8,927 bases of DNA from SAR202 cluster bacterium (lineage in GTDB: Bacteria; Chloroflexota; Dehalococcoidia; Lucifugimonadales; UBA1123): NCBI GenBank assembly GCA_030743915.1, contig JASLRP010000479.1, forward strand, positions 1-8,927. Direction: 5' to 3'. Position numbers and translations under genes: made by a program. The notes under the pieces are model-generated. The model searched no databases, had not been told where the DNA came from, and was given only the letters and a program-made list of their open reading frames with translations. This document shows positions 1 through 5,774 of the stretch, piece after piece. Each line of letters starts with the position of its first letter. Positions within the stretch are counted from its first letter, which is position 1.

Positions 1-45
1 GTCGGGTCTTGACTGTACTGTAGGTTCGGTGGTCTGATTGCTCAT
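1..45 (-). CDS. 5' end of an unidentified gene (partial, runs out of the window)
   Basis: On the minus strand an ATG at 45-43 opens a frame that stays open to the window edge, reading MSNQTTEPTVQSRPD. A strong Shine-Dalgarno, AAGGAGG (minus strand of 54-60), sits 8 nt upstream of this ATG, which is why I call it a real start. Only 15 residues are visible. They are polar, with Thr, Gln and Pro and no signal peptide, so the function cannot be assigned. The gene lies 75 bp downstream of the 36-codon ORF at 121-231 on the same strand and could share its transcript. Confidence 0.6.
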   Translation of the reverse strand, partial: MSNQTTEPTVQSRPD

Positions 46-120
46 GGCGGTGTCCTCCTTTTCCATTGGGCTCTCCGGCCCGCTTTGAAACTCAGAGGTA
101 GGTTACACCGCCTTTTCTAT

Positions 121-231
121 TTACACTCTTGAGGGTACCTCCGAGCTGTGTCCTTTCTCGGCTAGGAAGGCGTAGATGGCCTGATCCCAGCGGTCAGGGT
201 CGCCGCCGGGGACTAGAGTGTGCGTGGTCAT
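121..231 (-). pseudogene. 36-codon ORF resembling a tyrosine-recombinase N-terminus, probable remnant
   Basis: On the minus strand ATG 231-229 is preceded by AAGGAG (239-244) at a 7-nt spacing, and the frame ends at TAA 121-123. The product begins MTTHTLVPGGDPDRWDQAIY and continues AFLAEKGHSSEVPSRV. The pattern W-x(2)-A-x(2)-AFLAEK followed by Ser and Val resembles the start of the SAM-like core-binding domain of XerC/D-type integrases (seen as W..A..AFL.EK...S...TV..Y). That domain is about 90 residues long and precedes a catalytic domain of about 180, so this copy would have lost nearly everything. Reading two bases later, the sequence continues GGTLKSVNRKGG before another stop, so a frameshift in an older gene is possible. 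The alternative is a genuine small protein: its ribosome binding site is as good as that of any gene here. The integrase link is inference from memory of the family. The start codon lies inside the inverted repeat at 217-272. Confidence 0.4.
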
Positions 232-272
232 GGTGTCGCTCCTTGGTGGATAGTGTCATGACCATGCACGCT
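217..272. repeat. Inverted repeat around the start of the 36-codon ORF
   Basis: Arms 217-232 and 257-272 match at 14 of 16 positions when one is reverse-complemented, with a 24-nt loop. In plus-strand RNA both differences become G-U pairs, so all 16 positions can pair. In minus-strand RNA they become A-C mismatches, leaving 14 pairs. In that minus-strand transcript the AUG of the 36-codon ORF (231-229) lies in the 3' arm and its AAGGAG (239-244) lies in the loop. The structure could limit translation. It could also be a recombination or protein-binding site. No T-run follows either arm, so it does not look like an intrinsic terminator. Confidence 0.55.
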
Positions 273-300
273 CCAGTGAGCCGGAAAGTCAAGGAACTCT
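258..300 (-). repeat. Diverged direct repeat, copy A
   Basis: Read on the minus strand, TTGACTTTCC (292-283) is followed 28 bases from its first base by TGGTCAT (264-258). The same two blocks at exactly the same spacing recur at 1498-1464, with GCTC conserved between them and a related CAG..TCC block just before. About 24 of the 35 positions from TTGACT to TGGTCAT agree without a gap. Copy A lies just upstream of the 36-codon ORF, so the pair may be the retained leader of a duplicated or mobile gene. TTGACT resembles a -35 box, but no matching -10 is seen. Confidence 0.45.
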
Positions 301-481
301 GGCGAGCCCTATGAACTGTCGAAGCATGGGCTGGGTATGTTGATTTTGTTCTTCCGCACCTACGTGCGTGAGCAGGCTGATGGAACAAAACAAACCTCGG
401 CTCCGTCAATACATACAGAGCGTTTACATAGCGCCCATGCGATCGTCGGGATTGCCAAGAAAGCCGAGGCCGGAGTTAGAG

Positions 482-1093
482 TTGAAAATTGCGATTAGAG
501 GATTGGCGGGCATTGTCGGAATGGCAACGCTGATGGTATTCGTCGTGGCGTGTAGTGGCAGCAACGAAGCGCCGCCGGCCGTAAACCTCAGTGGAACCAG
601 CGCCGCAACGCCGGCCCCTCTTAACTATGAGCAATGGTGCCGTAAGTGGACGCCGGGAGCAGATTGTTCCCCTTCGCTGTTCCTGACTGACCAAGACAGA
701 TCGGAGTTGATCCGACAGACTTTGGAGCGAGCGCCAATCGGCAACGAGATGATCGCGGCCGAAGTGTCGGTGAAGGATAACGAGAGCGTCGTGCTCTCGA
801 CCGAGAATATCAACGCTTCTCTGGTCCCTGACATTCCCAATAGGGACCTGATCCTTCTTCGGCCGGAAGAGATTCAAAAGAAAGCTGACGACCAGGGCGA
901 TTTCATGTTCCTCAGCTTCGATCGGATAGAGCCGAGAGGTTCTGTCATCTCTGTGGTGTTGGCAAATACTTTGGCAAAAGGCAAGGACTCCGAGAAAACA
1001 GAAGGTTACATGAGTGGCGGTTTCTTTACTATTGAATACCAGTCGGTATCCGGAGAGTGGGTAAGCATATCACAGGGGGTAGCGGTGCCATAA
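482..1093 (+). CDS. Small lipoprotein of unknown function
   Basis: The proposed start is TTG 482. It has GGAG at 472-475 (6-nt spacing) and yields a classic lipoprotein signal: MKIAIRG, then a hydrophobic stretch ending in the lipobox VVAC, with acylated Cys24. Longer readings from GTG 368, ATG 380 or ATG 437 share the frame but put 15 to 38 polar residues before the signal and have weaker ribosome binding sites. The 203-residue product has a short Ala/Pro/Thr linker (about 30-47) and then a globular part. The globular part has a Cys53/Cys62 pair nine residues apart that could form a disulfide, and a C-terminal half rich in predicted strands (motif YMSGGFFTIEYQ near the end). I recognise no named family. 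It is expected to be anchored on the outside of the cytoplasmic membrane. The gene converges on the protease lipoprotein gene across a 496-bp gap. That it is a real lipoprotein is fairly sure; its function is unknown. Confidence 0.75.
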   Translation: MKIAIRGLAGIVGMATLMVFVVACSGSNEAPPAVNLSGTSAATPAPLNYEQWCRKWTPGADCSPSLFLTDQDRSELIRQTLERAPIGNEMIAAEVSVKDNESVVLSTENINASLVPDIPNRDLILLRPEEIQKKADDQGDFMFLSFDRIEPRGSVISVVLANTLAKGKDSEKTEGYMSGGFFTIEYQSVSGEWVSISQGVAVP

Positions 1094-1393
1094 CCGGTGA
1101 CCTTGGGTCGCGGCCGTTGTCCCTTGGGCTCGGGTTACACATCACAAGCCCCACTGCCGGAACAAAGGACCACCGTGAGATATGGGGATTGTAGATTTTG
1201 TGGCAGGCCTCGGAGTCGCCACGCAAACGCTGACAGACTTGGCATGTGACGGTGAATTGTAATTACCTGGAGCACACGCATTGTCGGAAGAAACCACCAC
1301 GGTGTCTGCTGTCGAGTCGGCTGCCACCGTATCGTAGGAGCTGGTTCGACGCGGAGTGTAGCCGGGGACGTGGCTGGCGACGTCTGCGCGACA

Positions 1394-1440
1394 GGCTCTA
1401 CGCAGAGCACCATGCCAGTGCACTCCGGCATGTGAGAGCC
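1394..1440. repeat. Nested inverted repeats in the intergenic region
   Basis: The outer arms GGCTCT (1394-1399) and AGAGCC (1435-1440) enclose the inner arms CATGCC (1411-1416) and GGCATG (1427-1432), with the palindrome AGTGCACT (1417-1424) in the apical loop. A competing stem, TCTGCG (1383-1388) with CGCAGA (1401-1406), overlaps it. All pairings are exact. The folded form could be a structured 3' region of either convergent transcript. There is no U-tract, and nothing ties it to a known RNA family. Confidence 0.4.
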
Positions 1441-1463
1441 GAAAGTAGCCTGAATTAGTTCTA

Positions 1464-1506
1464 ATGACCACAGGAGCCTTGGCGAGCGGGAAAGTCAAAG
1501 GATTCC
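1464..1506 (-). repeat. Diverged direct repeat, copy B
   Basis: This is the second copy of the element described at 258-300. On the minus strand TTGACTTTCC (1498-1489) is followed at the same 28-base offset by TGGTCAT (1470-1464). Unlike copy A it is not followed by a recognisable ORF on the minus strand. The two copies are in the same orientation about 1.2 kb apart and bracket the small lipoprotein gene. Confidence 0.45.
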
Positions 1507-1511
1507 TGACA

Positions 1512-1533
1512 GACACTATGACCTGATAGTGTC
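1512..1533. repeat. Perfect 8-bp hairpin between convergent genes
   Basis: GACACTAT (1512-1519) and ATAGTGTC (1526-1533) pair perfectly around a 6-nt loop. It lies 57 nt beyond the stop of the protease lipoprotein gene, where a 3' end could form, but no T-run follows on either strand. It may instead be a 3'-end stabilising stem or a binding site. Its right arm includes GATAGTGT, an octamer that also occurs at 249-256 and 8109-8116. Confidence 0.5.
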
Positions 1534-1589
1534 CGTTCACATTTTCCAGAATTCAGTTGATTTGCTGTTCAACTTGGCCCGCAACATGC

Positions 1590-4500
1590 TCAGCTATTTA
1601 TTATCTCCCCAGATTTGAGTCTGTCGAGGTATTGACGAAGCGTCGCAATTGATATCGCCGCGCCGCCTTCATCAGAAACATTTCCCACCACTCCGAGGGA
1701 TACGACTCCAACCACTTTCCCTTCCATGTCCAGGAGAGGGCCTCCGCTGTTGCCTGGATTGATGATTGCGTCCATCCACACCCACAGAACATTCCGCCCC
1801 GTGTCTCGTCGAATCGTAGCAACATTGCCGGTGGTAAATGCCACCCCGTCAAAACTTAACGGGAAACCCATCGCCACCACATCTGATCCGACCTCCAGAT
1901 GACCGCTGTCAGCAATTTCGAGCGTTGGAAGTCCTGAAGCTTCAATCTTGAGCAGCGCTATATCCCTGACCATGTCTCTGCCAACTACCTGCGCGGGGTA
2001 AGAGGATCCATCCTCAAGATTGACTGAAATCTTGGAGGTATCGGAGATTACGTGGTTGTTCGTCAAGATCAGCCCGTCAGCATCGATGATGAATCCGGTC
2101 CCTTTTCCTTCGCCTTCCGGGTCGATAAACTCAGTCTCGATGCGCACTATCGCTGTTCTGGAATTATCAGTCACTTCCTTGACCGTTAATGGTGAAAGCG
2201 TTCTTGTTGACGGGATAATCACCGACGCCTCGGTCACCTCCACACCCGCTTTGCGTGGCGCCCACTTCGGACAATAGCTGTCCGATGAAGAATCTGTGAG
2301 CGGCGCTACATTCCCTCCATTTCGGTCCATAACGAATATTCTTGCACGAGTGGAATCGCGAAATGAGTGGAACGCGATTCTGTTTCCGTCGAGTGACCAT
2401 GAAGGACAGTTGTTTGATGCATCGCGCGATGTGAGTTGAGTGACACCGCCATTCGTGTCAACAATATATATCGCCCAGGGACCGAACTCGCCTACCACAC
2501 CTTGGAACAGCACTTCCGTTCCATCGGGTGACCATGAAGGGAACAGTTGGCGGCTTGGGCCCTCGACGTTCTCACCTTCAAAGAATGCCATCGTTCCTTG
2601 ACCAATCAGAGTGCGGTTGGCGGAACCATCGGCCTTTATTACATAAAGTCGATTATTCCAGGTGAATCCGATCTCCTGACCATCAGGCGACCATTGCGGG
2701 TAAGACTCTGTATCCGGTTCAAATAGAACAACGACGTTCCCGCCGTCGGCGTCAGATATACAAAGAGCAAGAGTTGTCTCGGGCTGGCATGCGAACGCAA
2801 GCTTCGTTCCATCAGGGGACCACGAAGCGTTGAACACAGGATAGGGTTTGAACACGATGGGCAGAGTTAGCTCGCCATTGGCGATTGTTTCCAATATCGT
2901 CCCGAATGTCTGGAATTCGTCGAATACAATCCGCCTGCCGTCAGGTGACCAGTTTGGGCTGAATGCGCCGGTGCTAGTGAGCCTTTCCAGTGTGATGACA
3001 CTCGTATCGACGAAGTGCATGACGTAGATGTCAAGCTGGTTGTCATTCCGATTGGAGATAAACGCTAGACGGTCAGGTTCGACGGTAACGCTTGAATTTG
3101 CAGATATGGCGTCACTTTCGCCAAGACCATTAACCTTCGCTTCGACGGTGTAGTTTCCTGGAGTCGTGCTGGCGGTGAATTGGCCTGTAACGTCGATCAC
3201 ACCTGCCTCGGCGTCAACGATCCAGTTGACCCTAACATCTGAAATCCGGTTGCCAAATTCGTCAGAACCGACCGCGACAAATCGCTGGCGCATCTCCATG
3301 CCGATACTCAGATCGGTTGGCGCTATGTACACCTTCTCCACCGCTCCCGGAGAGACAGTAACTGTGGTTGTAGCGACAAGCGCAACCTCACCCTGGTTGG
3401 CTGTGACCAGAATTGCGCCGGAGAAGACTCCAGCAACATTGCCGGGAGTAAAGAGACCTTGAGGTGACAAAGAGCCCGGCGTTCCATCGACCGATTCCCA
3501 GGCAATTGCCACATCTGTCAGCAAATTGCCATACTCGTCGGTCACAATTGCCTCGATCTGAGCAGGCGAACCTCCGGCCGATAGCTCTATTGAATCTGAA
3601 AGTCTTACCGAATGCAGAGAGGAAGGCTTGACGATTACCGAGGCTTTTGCGCTGGCAGAATCACTACCCAATCGAGCGGTTGCGGTCACCGAATCAGTGA
3701 ACTCTCCAGCCTCAGTGCTGATAGTTGCTTCGCCGTCGGCGTTGATGACTCCGGCATCTTCTTGAATCTGCCAACTGATGACTGCATCGGGAATGGAGTT
3801 GCCATGCGCGTCGTAGCCAGATGCATTGAAGCGTTGAAATGAGCCAACCTCCACGTTGACTGAATCGGGAATCACTGCCACATGATCTAGCGCTCCATGA
3901 ATGATGATGACATCAATAGAAGTCGAGCGAGCCACATCGCCGTGAACAACGTCTACAGTCAGCGCATTCTCATACAGACCGGCTCTAGTGGCCGCCGCGA
4001 AAACGCCACTGGCGCTCACCATTCCTGCCACCTTATCTGCAGTGAAGGTTATGCTTACGTTGGGATCAGTCAGGGGATTATCAAATTCGTCATACACTCT
4101 GGCCGCAAGCTGGCTCTGGCTGTCAGGCTGTACTGGCGCAATAGCATCCAACGTCACCCGGTCCAACTCTCCTGGTTCAATTATTACTGAGGCAAAGGAC
4201 ATTAACTCAGTTGAATCTCCAGGGATTGACACAATTATTTCGTCGTCGAACGAACCTGCGTGCACGCCAGCAGTGAAGTTGCCGTTGGCGTCAATTGTGC
4301 CGGCGTCACTGACGGCTGTCCACGAGACCGGCCCTAGCACAATGTTCTCGAATTCATCACGAGCCTCAGCGGTAAATTGCGTGACCTCCTGAACTGCCAA
4401 TCTTGCCGTAGGCGGAGAGATATCCAGGCTCACAGGTGTTCCCGGTTCCACGGTGATTAGATCAGGCACCAACATCGTGTCAGAGCCATCAGCGCCCGAA

Positions 4501-4952
4501 ACCGTTAGGGTTACCGTGTAAGTGTCTGCCTTCGTATAGAGATGGCTCGGGTCCTCATCAGAACTGGTTGCGCCATCCCCAAAATCCCAAATGTGCGAAG
4601 TGGCTGCGCCGCGAGAGTTATCGTTGAACTCAACCAGCAAAGGCGCTGAGCCAGACTCAACGTCGACCGAAAACGACGCCTGGATAAGCTCTGGAACGGC
4701 TGTAGGCGTCGGAGTAGGAGCTTTGGCCGACGATCCAGTTGACGCCACCACTGGGGCCTCGGGAATTGCAGATTTCGTGGGCGTAGACTCTTGAATCGGT
4801 GTGGCCGCCGGAACGTCGACTGGCGCAGCAATGGTAGGGGACGCCTCCAACACTGTGGCAGTCGCCGGCGACACGGTGGGCACAGGCAGAATCGTTGTAG
4901 TAGACGCAGAGTCCCCACACGCGAGTATCAAAAGGAGACCTGCGCTCAACAT
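1590..4952 (-). CDS. Surface lipoprotein: PKD, five Ig-like domains, TolB-like propeller and HtrA-type serine protease
   Basis: The product has 1120 residues. A hydrophobic start ends in the lipobox LILAC, with lipid-anchored Cys12, followed by a Thr/Pro/Ala/Val linker (about 20-90). A PKD domain (about 92-168, WDFGDG at 122-127) follows. Next are five tandem Ig-like units of about 90 residues (about 174-624). Each has a DEFGN-like turn, a tryptophan or equivalent strand and a G-x-I-D-x-x-G-x-F-T-A motif. Then comes a six-bladed TolB/PD40-type propeller (about 630-900) with WSPDG motifs near 668, 711, 754, 807 and a variant at 851. The last blade, at about 895, is degenerate. Residues about 920-1115 form an S1C trypsin-like protease. 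His967 (TNNHV), Asp997 (RDIALL) and Ser1069 (NPGNSGGPLL) match the HtrA/DegP triad, so it should be active. No PDZ domain follows, unlike DegP. Cys722/731 and Cys849/894 could form disulfides in the propeller. The ATG at 4952 has no clear ribosome binding site and leaves the signal without positive charge. The open frame extends upstream to ATT 5006, so the true start is uncertain. It is inferred to act outside the cell, with Ig and propeller parts positioning the protease or its substrate. Confidence 0.9.
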   Translation of the reverse strand: MLSAGLLLILACGDSASTTTILPVPTVSPATATVLEASPTIAAPVDVPAATPIQESTPTKSAIPEAPVVASTGSSAKAPTPTPTAVPELIQASFSVDVESGSAPLLVEFNDNSRGAATSHIWDFGDGATSSDEDPSHLYTKADTYTVTLTVSGADGSDTMLVPDLITVEPGTPVSLDISPPTARLAVQEVTQFTAEARDEFENIVLGPVSWTAVSDAGTIDANGNFTAGVHAGSFDDEIIVSIPGDSTELMSFASVIIEPGELDRVTLDAIAPVQPDSQSQLAARVYDEFDNPLTDPNVSITFTADKVAGMVSASGVFAAATRAGLYENALTVDVVHGDVARSTSIDVIIIHGALDHVAVIPDSVNVEVGSFQRFNASGYDAHGNSIPDAVISWQIQEDAGVINADGEATISTEAGEFTDSVTATARLGSDSASAKASVIVKPSSLHSVRLSDSIELSAGGSPAQIEAIVTDEYGNLLTDVAIAWESVDGTPGSLSPQGLFTPGNVAGVFSGAILVTANQGEVALVATTTVTVSPGAVEKVYIAPTDLSIGMEMRQRFVAVGSDEFGNRISDVRVNWIVDAEAGVIDVTGQFTASTTPGNYTVEAKVNGLGESDAISANSSVTVEPDRLAFISNRNDNQLDIYVMHFVDTSVITLERLTSTGAFSPNWSPDGRRIVFDEFQTFGTILETIANGELTLPIVFKPYPVFNASWSPDGTKLAFACQPETTLALCISDADGGNVVVLFEPDTESYPQWSPDGQEIGFTWNNRLYVIKADGSANRTLIGQGTMAFFEGENVEGPSRQLFPSWSPDGTEVLFQGVVGEFGPWAIYIVDTNGGVTQLTSRDASNNCPSWSLDGNRIAFHSFRDSTRARIFVMDRNGGNVAPLTDSSSDSYCPKWAPRKAGVEVTEASVIIPSTRTLSPLTVKEVTDNSRTAIVRIETEFIDPEGEGKGTGFIIDADGLILTNNHVISDTSKISVNLEDGSSYPAQVVGRDMVRDIALLKIEASGLPTLEIADSGHLEVGSDVVAMGFPLSFDGVAFTTGNVATIRRDTGRNVLWVWMDAIINPGNSGGPLLDMEGKVVGVVSLGVVGNVSDEGGAAISIATLRQYLDRLKSGEIINS

Positions 4953-5055
4953 GAACGCAGGACTAGGATAAGTGGCAATACTGGATATCAGAAATCTGAA
5001 ACTAATCTACGACACCTTGCGTTGGGGAATTCATCATCGGGCAAAATCAATCAGA

Positions 5056-5084
5056 AGAATACACTCATGACTGATGGATTTCAA
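5056..5084 (-). promoter_or_regulatory. Candidate sigma-70 promoter for the protease lipoprotein gene
   Basis: On the minus strand TTGAAA (5084-5079, 5 of 6 to TTGACA) is separated by exactly 17 nt from TATTCT (5061-5056, 4 of 6 to TATAAT). Transcription would start near 5049, leaving a leader of about 97 nt to ATG 4952, or about 43 nt if translation begins at ATT 5006. The spacing is ideal, but the -10 is mediocre and no second signal supports it. Confidence 0.4.
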
Positions 5085-5103
5085 CTGCGATCCTTAGGGT
5101 CGT

Positions 5104-5517
5104 ATGCAGACGATCAGGCCGTCTCCATTTTTTGATTGTAGCGAAGCCGAGGCACTGATCACTGGCGACGCAGAAATTCCATCTAAGGCAGAGTTGACTC
5201 ATATGCGGCGGTTGTCAGACATGAAAATGCCAAATGTCGGACAGCACGGAAGTCACTCGTCTGCGTAACAACGTTCTCTCAGTGCGCTCAGGCTAGAGAT
5301 CGGGATAATAAGCGCCGACCTGAATCTTGACATCGCCAAGTGTCTCCCGGAGGTCGTTTGCCCTCTAATTTGCTGTAGGCAATCACCAGCAGTCAATTCG
5401 TCATCACTATTCGCGGATCGTGAAGGCTATCGTTATATTAAGGTGCGCGGTACATCGGGCTTTCGACGCTACTGGTCCCGTGTGGTCAGTTCGGTGAGGC
5501 ATCGAGAAAACAGTTGA
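5104..5517 (+). pseudogene. Open frame of unknown identity interrupted by one in-frame TAA
   Basis: From ATG 5104 the plus strand encodes 54 residues (MQTIRPSPFFDCSEAEALIT, continuing GDAEIPSKAELTHMRR and on) up to TAA 5266-5268. The same frame then stays open for a further 82 codons to TGA 5515-5517. A frame of this length with a single stop is somewhat unusual by chance. The first part looks protein-like (FFDCSEAEALITGD, then an amphipathic stretch), while the second part is less convincing. The ribosome binding site is weak (AGGG four bases before ATG). I do not recognise a family. It may be a decayed gene, a genuine 54-residue protein, or chance. The candidate promoter of the divergent minus gene lies just to its left. 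Confidence 0.25.
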
Positions 5518-5685
5518 CGCATCCAAAACAAATCAAACGCACTCATTGAGCAGAGGACATTTGGTTTTCTTTTGGTCCTGCGGATTCATTCACATCTTTT
5601 TACTCTGTATGGATTGAAGGTCAAACCCAACTATGGCTCCGGATGTAAGCGTGAGAAACACAGTTGAACAGCAAAACTCCCCTCG

Positions 5686-5714
5686 TTGACACGGAAGTCT
5701 TGCCTTTCTACAAT
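5686..5714 (+). promoter_or_regulatory. Near-consensus sigma-70 promoter
   Basis: TTGACA (5686-5691, perfect -35) is followed after exactly 17 nt by TACAAT (5709-5714, 5 of 6 to the -10 consensus). Transcription should begin near 5721, giving a leader of about 54 nt to ATG 5775. This promoter lies downstream of the alternative TTG start at 5664, which argues against that start for the ELWKSDGT protein. Confidence 0.75.
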
Positions 5715-5761
5715 ATTAGGCGCAGGTATCGGTTCGCGTTGTGTGCCATATTTGAGCGGAT

Positions 5762-5768
5762 GAGGAGG
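5762..5768 (+). promoter_or_regulatory. Ribosome binding site that fixes the ELWKSDGT gene start
   Basis: GAGGAGG at 5762-5768 stands 6 nt before ATG 5775. It is a nearly full anti-16S complement at optimal spacing. It overlaps the in-frame ATG at 5760, so that ATG cannot use it. Confidence 0.85.
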
Positions 5769-5774
5769 TTGTAT

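Larger units (their letters stand above)
1094..1589. other. Convergent intergenic region, no convincing gene
   Basis: This gap lies between two 3' ends. It holds a nested inverted repeat (1394-1440), copy B of the direct repeat (1464-1506), a small palindrome ATTAG-TT-CTAAT (1454-1465) and a perfect hairpin (1512-1533). A 26-codon reading from ATG 1182 to TAA 1260-1262, MGIVDFVAGLGVATQTLTDL and six more residues, continues in the same frame after the stop as LPGAHALSEETTTVSAVESA before the next stop. It may be a decayed ORF, but its ribosome binding site is poor and I do not recognise it. No T-rich intrinsic terminator is seen for either flanking gene. Confidence 0.5.
4953..5774. other. Divergent intergenic region between the two large secreted-protein genes
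   Basis: This 822-bp gap separates the 5' ends of the protease lipoprotein gene (minus) and the ELWKSDGT protein gene (plus). It contains a candidate minus-strand promoter (5056-5084), a broken open frame (5104-5517), a strong plus-strand promoter (5686-5714) and the ribosome binding site of the plus gene (5762-5768). A weak stem AGACG/CGTCT (5108-5112 with 5120-5124) is followed by six T (5128-5133). It could be a terminator, but it overlaps the start of the broken frame and no gene lies upstream for it to end. The stretch 5520-5680 is comparatively A/T-rich with nothing else recognised. Confidence 0.6.

Noticed and set aside
1246..1458. 70-codon plus-strand ORF in the convergent gap
   Set aside because: It has no ribosome binding site and an arginine/cysteine-rich composition typical of a chance frame. 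The nested inverted repeats lie within it and no family is recognisable.
1142..1540. 132-codon minus-strand ORF opposite the same stretch
   Set aside because: It has no Shine-Dalgarno and no recognisable motif. It overlaps the hairpin, direct repeat B and the other structured elements, and competing frames there are equally open. I could not support it as a gene.
3988..4392. 134-codon plus-strand ORF
   Set aside because: It lies entirely within the Ig-like part of the protease lipoprotein gene and is a shadow frame of it, without its own start signals.
5664..5774. Longer N-terminus of the ELWKSDGT protein from TTG 5664
   Set aside because: The near-consensus promoter lies downstream of this codon, and GAGGAGG fits ATG 5775. 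The extra residues would bury the signal peptide.
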